Positions 41,133 to 51,700 of a stretch of DNA of 64,000 nt are shown here, in pieces (the first letter of the stretch is position 1; the number at the start of each line of letters is the position of its first letter). The position numbers and the translations under genes were made by a program. Below the pieces are notes generated by a model. The model was not told where the DNA came from and did not search any database. It was given only the letters and a program-made list of their open reading frames with translations. The DNA is from Capillidium heterosporum (taxonomy: Eukaryota; Entomophthoromycota; Entomophthoromycetes; Entomophthorales; Capillidiaceae), in the NCBI GenBank assembly GCA_016630905.1, contig WBMQ01000012.1, positions 124,001-188,000 on the forward strand, given 5' to 3'.

Positions 41133-42158
41133 ATGCCTGATAGTGAAATCAATATCCGTGTGGAGATCTTTTCAAACATTATTGCTGTAACCAGCATACT
41201 ACTCAATGCCATGGTTTTAATTACAATAGTAAGTTTGAAGACGAGGAATGGTATGTCCTTAAGCATAATTATATTACTTTTGGCAACTGCTTACGACTTG
41301 ATAGGGCCTTTAGAGGTATTGATTCAGAACATTGCCTACCGAGGCTTCAATTTACGAATCCTCGACAACGTTTACCCCGACTGTCAGATCTTTGGATTCA
41401 TTCAGACCATGGTACCATATTTGACAACTAGTATGATAGCCATATTGGCGTTGGAAAGGTACGTCAAGGTTTTTAATTTGCGATGGGATGATAGAGTGTT
41501 TTATATGATCATCGCGGTTGATTTTGTAGTCGAGTTCATCTTTGCAACTTTAGCTGCCATAAACATGAGTTTCCGTATTGCACCGAACAACGCTATGTGC
41601 ATGGTCAGCTATGAGACCAACATCTTTGGAACACTATGGTATTTTGTCTTGGTAACCATGCTTATATCTCACACTGCTGTGATAGTCTACTGCTATATTA
41701 ATATATTTCTACTGCATAAGCGACTTACATTGATCCGAAGGAAAGTCGAACTGACTAGCTCGGGTATTCCTTTACCAACTATCAACAACAATATCGAAGG
41801 TCCTTCCAGCTCCAGTACTAAAATGATCAGATCAGGCGTAGATGACAGTGGTGATATATCGTTTTCATCAAATGGTGGCCATTTAGTACGTACTTTAGTG
41901 TTGATAGTTGTTTATCTAACTTTAGCTATACCAATTATTGTCATCTTTCTATATGATCCAGTAATGTTCTATATGACTGATGGGGAGTATAAGATGGATA
42001 AGGCTGTTTCATCGCTCCCCATCGTCCTCATTATTCTAATTTCAGTCCTAAATCCTTTGTACCTGCTTACTCTACATACAGGTATAGCTAACCAACTCAA
42101 GTTGATCATATGTTCTTCAAAAGAAAATATAGTGAGATTTATTTTCAATAAACAGTAA
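41133..42158 (+). CDS. Class-A-like (rhodopsin family) GPCR, 341 aa
   Basis: ATG 41133 to TAA, single exon. Seven hydrophobic helices lie at about 12-35, 42-64, 84-108, 120-143, 165-193, 250-275 and 293-315. Class A hallmarks: Asn25 in helix 1 (LLNAMVL), Asp55 in helix 2 (LLATAYDL), Cys84 and Cys156 positioned for the extracellular disulphide, ERY (108-110) at the end of helix 3 in place of DRY, and NP (307-308) in helix 7 (LNPLYLL). The third intracellular loop (about 195-250) is long, polar and Ser-rich. Fungal pheromone and nutrient receptors belong to other GPCR classes; rhodopsin-like receptors are known mainly from early-diverging fungi. Ligand unknown. It presumably signals at the plasma membrane through heterotrimeric G proteins. 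Confidence 0.87.
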   Translation: MPDSEINIRVEIFSNIIAVTSILLNAMVLITIVSLKTRNGMSLSIIILLLATAYDLIGPLEVLIQNIAYRGFNLRILDNVYPDCQIFGFIQTMVPYLTTSMIAILALERYVKVFNLRWDDRVFYMIIAVDFVVEFIFATLAAINMSFRIAPNNAMCMVSYETNIFGTLWYFVLVTMLISHTAVIVYCYINIFLLHKRLTLIRRKVELTSSGIPLPTINNNIEGPSSSSTKMIRSGVDDSGDISFSSNGGHLVRTLVLIVVYLTLAIPIIVIFLYDPVMFYMTDGEYKMDKAVSSLPIVLIILISVLNPLYLLTLHTGIANQLKLIICSSKENIVRFIFNKQ

Positions 42159-42349
42159 AGTATACACATATACAGTTTTAAAGCATTTTCTTAATATACT
42201 TTTCAAAACTTATATATCTTATACTACTATATTAAATTTATTTATATAATGAAATATTTATAAATTATATTAAAAAAGTCACCATCCATTTGTAAAGAAA
42301 CCTGATTTAACAAAAATTATTTGAATGAAAATATATGCAAATTGTAAAA

Positions 42350-43120
42350 AACGCTGGCTGATCAACCTTGTTGAGCATCTGGCTACCGGCTCGGACTTCC
42401 AGTTGAGTGGGTTCAACCAAACTTAATGAGTCCTTTGATATGAGACGTGACATGTTTAGTCGTGTTGTGAGCTGGCTAATATAGACACGGTAATTTTTTT
42501 ACAACCAATAAAAATACTTAAAGCTCTCAATTCTTGCAAAACTATCGGCTAGGAATCTTTTAAAATGTTTAATTAAACTAATCCAAACTTAAATCTACAA
42601 TCTGACTTTAAAAAATCCACGATCTGAAAGAACCCAAAAAGAAAAACCTCAAAACAATACTGATAAATCGACTCAAAAATCCCCTTTTCTTCTACTCTTT
42701 CTTTCTATTCCAGAGCTTCGATATATATATATCATAGCTCAGAAGAAAGGCATAACTTGGTGACTTGTAAGTAGGTTCTTTCCTACGAAATGGAGGGCCT
42801 GTGTCCCGGTTGCGGTGATCCACCACAGCGGTTAAGACTCACTTTATCTGCAGGGCAGCAATTGGAGAATCCGAAATCGAATTTGAATAAAAACTACATC
42901 CATTGCAAAAAATCAATCTCAGGTAAATTAAGCAAACTGGTGGTTGATTAGGATAATCAAAAATGAGTGGGCAGCGATTTAACACACAGGAAAAGATAGG
43001 TGAAAGATAAAATATGTAATTCAAAGCACATTGTCAAATAGTAGTACAAATATAGGCCACCTATGAAAATTTTAAAAAATAATCCAATATTCAAACATAC
43101 AACTTAGTCAGAGAGCTAAT
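42350..43120 (+). repeat. Repeat family C, copy near the GPCR
   Basis: GAGCATCTGGCTACCGGCTC, TTCCAGTTGAGTGGG, GAGTCCTTTGATATGAGACG, CCAATAAAAATACTT, AAAGGCATAACTTGG and the terminal AACTTAGTCAGAGAGCTAAT follow the order of copy C1 at 1-831. No coding capacity. Confidence 0.6.
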
Positions 43121-43524
43121 TTGACGGGGGAATTACTTACTTTAGTAATAGTTTTCCAAAAACCTACATTACCTCCTAATAAGGTGCAGGTTTCCAACCT
43201 ACAATCAATTTTAAGCGTACATTTCCTTTATTTTTTCAAGAGCTAAATACAAAAATGATAAATCTCGATATATATCCAAGTGTCCATTTCCATTTATTTT
43301 CCTAGTCTACAAGTTAGGTTAAATTAGGAGGCTCATGAGCCAAATTTTACTACAGTTGCTTAAAAAGCTTGAATTTTCTGACCTCATCAATTTTTTACCT
43401 AAACTTGCTTTAGTCAAGCTATAAATTCTCCAAGCATTTTTAACAATTTTTTATGCTTTCAACTTACACTACCTTCTTCTAATCTAGAGATACCACTACT
43501 CAACGACTTTAACGACTATTGAAT
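43121..43524. other. Upstream region of the bHLH gene, no gene seen
   Basis: AT-rich, no clear TATA box. Confidence 0.5.
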
Positions 43525-44221
43525 ATGTACAAGGCACCCTATAGCCCCATCATCGATGCCATCGTTGATAACAAAATTTCAACCGAAGCGAACTTTACCT
43601 ATAGCTTCATTAGGAAAGCCGACAACCTAGCCAATAACCTAGACGATATCCCCAACATCAACAATTTGGAAAATCCAGGGTTACCTTCATTAACCAACAT
43701 AATACCTCTCGATGAAGATCTAGAAAGTTCAAGATCCGACTTGCCCAACAGGTAGCTTGACTTACCAATAACTTATGCTAACTTTATCTAGAATTGGTAG
43801 ATACTCTTCAGCCTTAAGCTCCCCCACACAACTCCCAAAAGATTCAAGCTGTTCTTGCTATCACCCCCACAAGTACGTCAACCATTCCTCTCCAATAAAT
43901 TACAAAATTCTCAACAAATTAAACTCTCCCGACCAGTTCTCTACCTACCTTTCCCTCAAGAACAGTAAACTAAGTTCTCAGAAGCAAGATAAAGCCATCA
44001 AGGAGTTACACAAGCTGGCTGAACAGCAACGCCGTACACAGATGAAGGATTTGTTTGAAAGTTTAAAGTGTATATTACCCAATGACAAGAGAATTAAGTA
44101 TTCCAAGGGTGAAGTACTTTCACAATCCATCAATTTTATCCAACACCTCATCAAGGAGAATACTAGCTTGAGGCATCAGGTCCATACTCTAGTCCTGAGG
44201 CAGAACAAAAGGAGTAGTTAA
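43525..44221 (+). CDS. bHLH transcription factor, 218 aa, two exons
   Basis: Exon 1 is 43525-43751, the intron 43752-43791 (GTAGCT...TCTAG, 40 nt) and exon 2 43792-44221; the join gives LPNRIGRYSS. The bHLH domain is at about residues 149-196: the basic region HKLAEQQRRTQMKDLFESLK, a loop with NDKRIKYSKGEVL, and helix 2 SQSINFIQHL. The basic region has His149, Glu153 and Arg157 at the spacing of class B bHLH proteins, which recognise CACGTG-type E-boxes. The helix runs on as KENTSLRHQVHTLVLR, a possible short coiled coil. The N-terminal 140 residues are Ser/Asn/Pro-rich and probably disordered. Likely a nuclear dimeric regulator; targets unknown. Confidence 0.9.
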
Positions 44222-44381
44222 AACTTTTAAATAAATGATTTTTTCGGTTTTATTAAATTTTCGTCGCATATACTGGTATTATGTTTTGGCATATAAATAT
44301 TAAAGTACTTTTCATATAGTTCATCTCAAGTGTATTCAACAAGTCCCCAGTCAGATATACTATAGCTAATTTTGTTGTCTA

Positions 44382-45041
44382 TGTAAGGTCCAAGGGGATG
44401 TCATTGGATCCAACTAATGATAATGACATAATGGGAATGTATGACATGAGAAGTCGGGACAGTAGAACCAATGCCGACCACAGCATTGGTAATATGAATC
44501 ACCTAAAGGAGGTAAGTCCAAAGAGAAGCGAAGAAAGTTTGAGCGGAGTGAGCTAAGAGGGTATAGAAGTCGAACCACATATTCGCACGATCTAATAACT
44601 AAAAGGCTAGCCAGGAACAACAATTTATTCGTAGGTAAACAGAAGATCAGACTGTTGCAACAGCTATGGCTAAGTGTTGGGATCAAGAGGTGAGTAACAG
44701 TTATGAAATAGCAAGGTGGGACATTGTCAAAATGCAGGCCTTTAGTGGCATTTCAAGGGTTTAAATACCCTTTCGGTATCTTGGTAATACTTGTTGATTA
44801 TTAGAATTCTGATATCAAGATGCTATGCTGGTAATAGCTGGGGTTTCTAAATTATAGCCGAAACTAAGAGTATGGGAAAATAGTCAAGAGTATCTAATAA
44901 GTAGAACAGATTTCTGATCGAAAATAGTTATAAATAGGAGGTGGAAAAATCAAAAGTTGGTAAAAGAAAAATAGTGTGGTGATACAAAGAAAGTCAGTCG
45001 ATGATCTCATATTAGGAATTGTAACAATAAAGGTTGTTATA
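44382..45041 (-). repeat. LTR-like repeat family A, uninterrupted copy (660 bp)
   Basis: The minus strand runs from TATAACAACCTTTATTGTTACA to GGACCTTACA. It contains GGGTATTTAAACCC (TATA-like, rc about 44757), the AATAAA region and a mini-ORF starting MWFDFYTLLAHS that is stopped by TGG to TAG after YLL. It is the reference for the intact insertion site of the mariner element (GCTGGTAATAGCTGG). Flanking bases do not form a convincing duplication. Confidence 0.82.
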
Positions 45042-45318
45042 ACTACTTTATTGGTTTAAACTTCAAAGTATAATGCTGATATATTTGAAATCATCACTAA
45101 TTTTTTCAACTGAACTTATAAAACTCTGTTCTATTTTGTTGAACTAAATAGCAACTTCCAGCAAAGCTTCTAAGCCACATTTTAAATGGTAATTAAGTCT
45201 ATTTTACTTTTAGCATCACCCAACAGAAGACATAATTATAAAATAGTTGCATGTTTGTCAGTCTAATCGGTCTTTATTATTCATATGGCTCTAAACTTTT
45301 CCTTCAAAATATGTCCTC

Positions 45319-47157
45319 TCAATTCATCTCTTCGAACTCCTCACCCAAATCTACCTTCTCAGTCCTTGCCAATGTCAGCACCACATTCAAGCTTTCGTAA
45401 GCTAACGTAAAATAAACCTTCATATGATTCAAAATTCTCAGTATGACCTTGACGTTCATTAAAGCTTTATTGGCGACACTGTGATCCTTCGATTTGCAGT
45501 TTTTTATCTGACAGAAAGCAGCGCCAGTTAAAACCGAAAACTTGTACGTCATACCGTTGAAGTAGATATCATTTCCCAACATCAAAGCAGTTTCTACAAT
45601 ACTGTTGGAGGCCAAGATTGCTTTCGTTTCAAAGTACGCTTTAAGGCCACTTTTCTTGACTTTACTAAAAGTTTGATAAAGGCACAGCAGCGTCGAATGA
45701 AATATAAGTCGTAAATTTAGAATAATGGGTTTAGCTACAGTTTGAATGTGTTTAGGCTTGGTAGAATTTATCAATTGGAACTGGAGGGTAACTTGAGCTT
45801 CCCATAACTCGAGATGCTGAGCCGAAGCTATAGTTATACGGTAAATCTCCTCTACTTTGTCGTCAGGAATGGTTTCAGTAAACTTGATCCTACGCAATAT
45901 GGGGTCCAGTAGCTTACAAAATTGGGAAAGTAGTTTGATGTGAAGGTAACTACATTCCATAGTAAACTGATAAGTCTCACCCATTTTATCCTTAGATATA
46001 TCCATGGTGCTTAGTTTGGGGTAGGGTCTATCGGTAAGGCGAAAGTCGTGGATCCAGACGCTATTTACACTTAGCGCATATAGCTTATCGGCGATGTGGC
46101 ACCACCACCAAATGCGATTTCTTAACTCTTTAGTCTCTTTGTCGACGTTGGTAGGTGGATCCTGGTCCAAACCTAATATATAACTCATACGTATAGCCAA
46201 ACCTAAGTTGAAGAAGCCTTTATCGAAATTTTTGGGATTGTGTTGGAAGTTCGACATGATGATAAGTGCACTAATCGTATCTAAATTACATTTGATATAC
46301 GATGATTCGAGTAGCTTAGTTGATTGGTTGGAAAAGTAATCCCTTACTCTATCGGAAATCTGGGGCAGGTACCCACAGCCTACCGAGCATATAATGTTGG
46401 TTAGGATGGGAGAGTGACTTTCGAAATTTTGGACTATAGATCTCATGTTGACAATGGGAATGTAGGGGTGGGAAAACTGAAAGTAAGCTTTGACGCACAT
46501 GTTGATCACTGAAGCTACCATCAATCTATCTTGCAAATTCTGTACATCAATCAAGGTAGTCAAAGGTGGTAGGCAGGCTGGTTTAGGGGGTTTACGGCTT
46601 AGAAACATATGATCAAGGTTATCTGGTTTGGAAAAATGAACGACGTACATGATCAGAAATTTGGCTAATGGAGTCACACCATAGTAATCCATATTTCCGG
46701 TAGTAGCCATATGTACTTTCTGATTCTTCTCTAAATCTGTATTGTTAAATAATGTCATCAGCATGCCAAACTTTGTGTTGAAGTATTCCGATGCGAAACT
46801 AGCTCCCACACCAATCTTTTGGATGCCCTTAGGTTTGTAGATCAGAATTTTGTTTTGATCTAGATGAACTTTGTTATTTGAACTACTTGGTTTGGTGAAA
46901 TTGGAGCCTGGTTTCCCACCTAATGTTTCTACTTGGTTGGTATAATCACCAACTCCTCTGGAATTGAAGATAATGGGTTTGAGCTTGGACTTCAACATCG
47001 AAGTTAGCTTCTTGCTTCTTTCCTTTGGCATGAAGGTGTAAGTACATCCATAACCAAAGTCAACACATTGGATACATAAAGGTACAACACGGTCACAGCT
47101 GATCTTACGTCTCCTACAGGCATCACAAGCATATTTTGAGACTTTGATATCACTCAT
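45319..47157 (-). CDS. Zn2Cys6 transcription factor, 612 aa
   Basis: Single exon, ATG 47157 (MSDIKVSKYACDACRRRKIS). The binuclear cluster uses Cys11, 14, 21, 28, 31 and 38, with the basic RRRK between the first pairs. The fungal-specific transcription factor domain covers about 225-480, including a helical NRIWWWCHIADKLYALS segment (about 350) that is a hallmark of the middle homology region. The length is typical. It is a second, only distantly related member of the family found at 24048-25893: sequences outside the zinc cluster do not align by eye. A minus-strand TATAAATAA lies about 85 nt upstream. Nuclear DNA-binding regulator, targets unknown. Confidence 0.94.
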   Translation of the reverse strand: MSDIKVSKYACDACRRRKISCDRVVPLCIQCVDFGYGCTYTFMPKERSKKLTSMLKSKLKPIIFNSRGVGDYTNQVETLGGKPGSNFTKPSSSNNKVHLDQNKILIYKPKGIQKIGVGASFASEYFNTKFGMLMTLFNNTDLEKNQKVHMATTGNMDYYGVTPLAKFLIMYVVHFSKPDNLDHMFLSRKPPKPACLPPLTTLIDVQNLQDRLMVASVINMCVKAYFQFSHPYIPIVNMRSIVQNFESHSPILTNIICSVGCGYLPQISDRVRDYFSNQSTKLLESSYIKCNLDTISALIIMSNFQHNPKNFDKGFFNLGLAIRMSYILGLDQDPPTNVDKETKELRNRIWWWCHIADKLYALSVNSVWIHDFRLTDRPYPKLSTMDISKDKMGETYQFTMECSYLHIKLLSQFCKLLDPILRRIKFTETIPDDKVEEIYRITIASAQHLELWEAQVTLQFQLINSTKPKHIQTVAKPIILNLRLIFHSTLLCLYQTFSKVKKSGLKAYFETKAILASNSIVETALMLGNDIYFNGMTYKFSVLTGAAFCQIKNCKSKDHSVANKALMNVKVILRILNHMKVYFTLAYESLNVVLTLARTEKVDLGEEFEEMN

Positions 47158-47485
47158 CTTGAATATCTATAACTGAGTATAAACCAAATTTTAGTGTTAT
47201 TTAGCAAAAAAATATCTAGTTTTAAGTATGATAGAGGTCATTATTTATAGTGCCTGTTTGGGATGAGTTTTAGGTAGTACCTAAAGCTTAATTGAAAAAC
47301 TGTGGTGTATTTGGAAAACTGCGCTTTCCTAGCATAGTCAGTAATTTGCATAGTAAATCTGTTCATTTGAGAATAGCCTAAATTAAACTAAGTCTTTAAA
47401 TTTTGAAATACTGACCTTCTATTGGCTAGAGTGAGATTCTGATTGATTTTTGTATAGTACCATTACGCTCAAGCAACAACTACAT
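47158..47485. other. Promoter region of the Zn2Cys6 gene
   Basis: Minus-strand CTATAAATAATG near 47240 is a candidate TATA box. The region ends at the TTAA of piggyBac copy 2. Confidence 0.5.
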
Positions 47486-49755
47486 TTAACCCATAGACGA
47501 CGGCGTGTATGCATATGCATACACGAAATATAACCGGAATTTTCTTGAAATTTAGCATATGTAACAGAAAAAAGTTTGTTGGAGTACTATGTCTATCTTA
47601 GTATAAAGTACCTATATCTCGTACTGTTCATTATTTAGTGCCCTATATGAAAAGTTATATCAAAAATAAAAGTTATAAAAATGTATATTTGGGATTATAG
47701 ATGGTATAGCTGAAAATACTCAAAGCAAAAGGATTTATCACATTGGCTGTATCAATACTTTACTGTTTCGCTATGATGTCTTGCAAAACCTGTGCCTTTA
47801 GCAATAGAAATTCTTGAATAGCAAGATATGCACCTTTTTTTGGCAATCTGCCTTCCCCTGGGATCTCCTGTAGAATATGCCTAGGGCCATTCCGATTAAC
47901 TGGTTGTAAACCCAAGATAGACTTTACAATTAATTTCCTAAAGTCAATGATCTCCATATTAGACCTGATACATTCCTTATATAACCTAAAAGCGTTTACT
48001 ACTGCCATTTGACATACAGTATGAAAGAAAATCCGAACATACCACTTGGCTGTTCTGCAGATATATGGACTGTAGGCTGCCAATTGGTCAGATATATCTA
48101 CATAGGTCTTTTCAGAACTGTAGCCATTAACTACTTTAGGCTTTCTACCAACTTTGATAGCATCGTGGATAGTTGAAATCATATAAACATCCTTTTTATC
48201 CTTCCATTTTAGGACCATGATGCCATTTTGATTTTGCTCTGCAGCTATATCCCCTTTAGTCAAAGTTGCTTGAATTACACTACGTGGTAAACCAGACCTA
48301 TTAGATTGAATGGTGCCTATTAAGTTAGTGTTTTTATGTAATAGCCTTTTAGCAAGTATCAATCTGGAATACTAACTATCGACATAAACTTTCCGACCTG
48401 CCCCGGTTAGATTATCCATCAATCTCATAGCTACTTCTTCACCAGCAAGTAACTTTGGTCAATATTCCTTTCCACAATAAATATATAGGTCATAAATGTA
48501 GCCACCCTTACAGCAAAGTTTAAAAAATTTAATGCCATAGCGACTCCGTTTAGAAGAATTGAACTGACGGAAAAAGATACGACCACGGAATTTCACCAAG
48601 CTTTCATCAATACAAACAGTTTCCCCAGGACGGTAAAGAGGTTTATATTGATCTAAAAAACATCCATAAACTGCTCGATTTTCCCTATAAAATAAAAGTA
48701 AATATATACATATCATTGTATCTACCTAACATTTGCCAACTTTCAATTTGGCTATTGTTACAAAGATGCAATGCCTTCATCAATTCTTCAAATCTCTCAC
48801 GGACCATAATATTTCTACAAATAGAATATCCTCCAAAAACTATGTCAGAAGACCAATAGTCGCGAAGGGTAGGTAGCTTGATAAAGCCCATTTGTAGTGT
48901 AATACCCAAAAACACAAGGATCTCATCAACATCGGTGTCAGTATAGACGGGATTGGTCTCATGTCCATATCGATTAGTTTCAGTCACTATATGGCTGAGA
49001 AGCTTATCAGTTATTAATAATCGGTAGTAGTCATATGGAGCTTTACAATTTTCCATAAACCCAATGTTAATTCCAGCCTCAGGATCATGAAATGGCTCTC
49101 TAACAGGTTTAATAATATCTGAAGATCATTCATCAATTTCAATCTCTGGTACATTCGAGTCACTATCAGGGCTGAATTCCAAAGTATACACAGTATGCTC
49201 TTGATTGTTCTCTCCATTAGTATCATTGCCAGAGCTGTAACTTGCACTATAAACAATTGGTTCAGAGGTATCGTCATTGCTACTATAGTCTTCATCCCCG
49301 CTGCTAGCTTTGTCTTCGAATATATCGCTATATTGTAATGGATTATCATAGGTTAAAGTAGTGTTTTAACGTTGAGTTGACATTTTGTAAATAAAGTGAA
49401 AGATATATATTAATATATTTATTGAACTAACATTTATATATTTTTCAATATAATTTTTACATAATAAAGCGTTTCATTAATTTAAACCCAGTGTATAATA
49501 GCAATAAAGGGTTAAAGACTTTCTACCCTATATGATGAAAATTATGTATCCTTTTAGCCTTAATCGAACATAAAATTCTTTGATAGAATTGATCATATAT
49601 AAAAATAAACTGCACAAATAAGAGTTTAAGTTTTCAATTTTTTTGAGCATTTCTGTGTTTCATGTATTCAAATTCATATACGGATTTTTTTTAAAATTTT
49701 TGGGGTCTCCACTTTTGAAAATTTGCTAAAAAGTGGTCCGTCGTCTATGGGTTAA
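47486..49755 (-). mobile_element. piggyBac-family DNA transposon, copy 2
   Basis: The element 47490-49751 lies between TTAA 47486-47489 and TTAA 49752-49755, with the same CCCATAGACGACGG ends and orientation as copy 1. It is 45 bp shorter, mainly through loss of DNA between the two subterminal palindromes. The coding region carries more damage than copy 1. Confidence 0.95.
47695..49383 (-). pseudogene. piggyBac transposase, disabled (copy 2)
   Basis: Same structure as copy 1: ATG 49383, TAA after five codons, acidic N-terminus, intron, and catalytic core with CIDESLVKFRG. It shares the TAA and the TGA after CGKEY with copy 1. Additional stops are TGG to TGA in DEWSSD (about 49127), TGG to TAG in the catalytic DNWYSS segment (about 48374), and CGA to TGA in the C-terminal cysteine-rich region (KYRCSRC). 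It lacks the 1-nt deletion that copy 1 has near 3072, so here the core stays open up to the seven-A run at 47835-47841, where the cysteine-rich domain continues in the -1 frame. Confidence 0.9.
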
Positions 49756-49874
49756 GCTGATATTTGGAAAGTTGCTTCTTAAATGAGTATTGATTGGCTC
49801 TCCTAGTAATATCATTAAATAAATTCCCAAACTTAGCTTTATAAAGTATCGTTGCCAAATGAGAAGCAATTCCT

Positions 49875-50519
49875 TTACTGTAAAAGCTCTTGAAGTCCGA
49901 TATCGGTAAGTCTAGGTCGGCTCCGAAGCTTAAAACTCTTATATATATTGGTTTTACATAATAAGCTTTTAGCTTCCCAATCGCTATGCATTTTGTTTAT
50001 TTGCTGAAGCAAGTTATGTTTTAAATATGCTTTGTAAGACTTTAATAAAGTGTTATTTGGCTCAACAAAACCGTGAGCTATACTTAAGCTGAACTGAATA
50101 ACAAATAGGTCAAGGTTCAAGGTAGTTCCACCAAGTGATTTATAACCATTTTGATAAGAAGGAATGCCAAGTAGTTTAGTACCTGTTAGACTTGCAGATC
50201 CAATTTCAAACCCTAATAAACATTTAGGAAATCGAAATAATGTTTACGAACTAAACTACAGAAACTCATTTAATATTTTGAAAGCTTCAATCAAATTTAT
50301 GAGTTTATTTAATTTATAGCAATATATGCTAAGGCATTCAAATAAACTACTCAAATAAGAAGTGAACTTGTAATTATCAGCGCAGTTAATTATATTCCAG
50401 CATGTTATACTATTTTTCAATAGTGTACGCAATGGGTCCAATAAAATTTCCGGTTTGTGTGAAGAAACCTTCCAAACTAACGACGATGTGTAGCTTTTTA
50501 TAGTAGATCTGGAGACCAA
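49875..50519 (-). pseudogene. Unrecognised two-part reading frame, probably a relic
   Basis: On the minus strand an 87-codon frame (50519-50256) without an ATG is followed by an intron-like GTAGTTTAG...TTTATTAG and then a frame open from about 50190 to 49875, ending LTDIGLQELLQ. The obvious splice does not keep the frame. A minus-strand TATATATA precedes it near 50555. Helical, Leu/Lys-rich sequence, no family recognised. It could be a decayed gene or a gene whose exons I have misjoined. Confidence 0.3.
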
Positions 50520-50704
50520 TGGGACTTGGCTAATATCTATAATAAAGGATTATATATAGTATATTTTAAACATGGTTTTTTAAAATATAAATGCATAAAG
50601 ATATTTTTGCTACCTCGTTCTAGGTTTCATGGGTTATGTTAGATATAGTAAAGACTATATGTTATTGTAAACTGAATCAGCTAATCTTGGAATGATATAA
50701 TTTC

Positions 50705-50903
50705 TGTAGGGAAGTCTCTCTAGGAATGCTGGGCTAGGCTTAAGGTAAGCCAACGTAGTGGTGATCACACCAATAAAACTCAAAAAACTCAAAACCATTG
50801 CTTTGACAGCTGACACTTTAGTTGCGATCTGAACCCAAAGTCGGTTCATGAAGACAAACGAGGCCACAGTCGTGATGAGGCCAAGGAGGGCGGTGATATT
50901 CAT
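50705..50903 (-). CDS. LTR-embedded hydrophobic mini-ORF, family B (copy B4)
   Basis: ATG 50903; 66 codons open to the repeat end. It differs from the B2 peptide by a few conservative changes (MNITALLGLI, VLSFLSFIGV, PSPAFLERLPY), while the flanking DNA of the two copies differs by insertions and deletions. Preservation of the frame in two dispersed copies supports real coding, though both may simply be young. Confidence 0.45.
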
Positions 50904-51453
50904 CGGGTTCTAGTACTGAATCCCGTCTAATCAACTATAATCCTAATCCTAAGCTATCATTGATCCAACACTATTTGGTATATCAACTTTAGGCTACTCT
51001 AAGTTGGCAATATTCTGGCCTGACTCCTGGCTAATTCAACGATTACAGGAAATCGGCTCTAACAACGTGCAGTGATTATAGCAAGTGGAAATCGAAATGT
51101 TTATTATGAAATAATCACTTGTCGAAAAGTTACACAAGTCAGAGGGGTTTATATAGGAGCAAGAGACAAGGACGACGGGACGATGGAGATCCCGATGACC
51201 AGTACTTCATTAGGCAGATGGTGTATATCCATCACGCTTTGAGGGTGGACCAGGAGAATCCATTTGTGACATGTCATGGCCTAATACAATAATTGTTATT
51301 CAGTTTGTGCAGACTCCACCTTTTTACAATTAATTATTAAGCAACTGAAACCTAATCTATTGCAAGGTTGAAACAGTATTAGAACTAGAGTTCACACAGT
51401 TAGAAGGGTTATCAAGCTGATTCTCTAGAGAAGCCGTCTGAGGTTTCATTACA
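50705..51453 (-). repeat. LTR-like repeat family B, copy B4 (749 bp)
   Basis: The minus strand runs from TGTAATGAAACCTCAGACGG to CTTCCCTACA, with the TATA region (TATATAAACCCC) near 51150 and a shortened GATTAG leader, which accounts for the smaller size. Flanks GTTAT and GAAAT do not match. Confidence 0.8.
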
Positions 51454-51700
51454 ATAACTATATAAAACTTTAATGCTAAACAGAGTAAATAATATAACCA
51501 AAAAGATACAGTAGCAAAAGCTTGACAGACAAAAGTATTATTAAATATAAATATAAACTTTACTAAAGTCGGTGAAGTATAAAGATGTTGGACTAGACCT
51601 GCCATCAAAAGTTTTAGAGTGGAGTCAAGGGAAGCTCAAGTTTAAGGTGGATTAATTAATTACTATTTAGGTTGCTGGTCAGAGCGATGGAGATTTCAAT

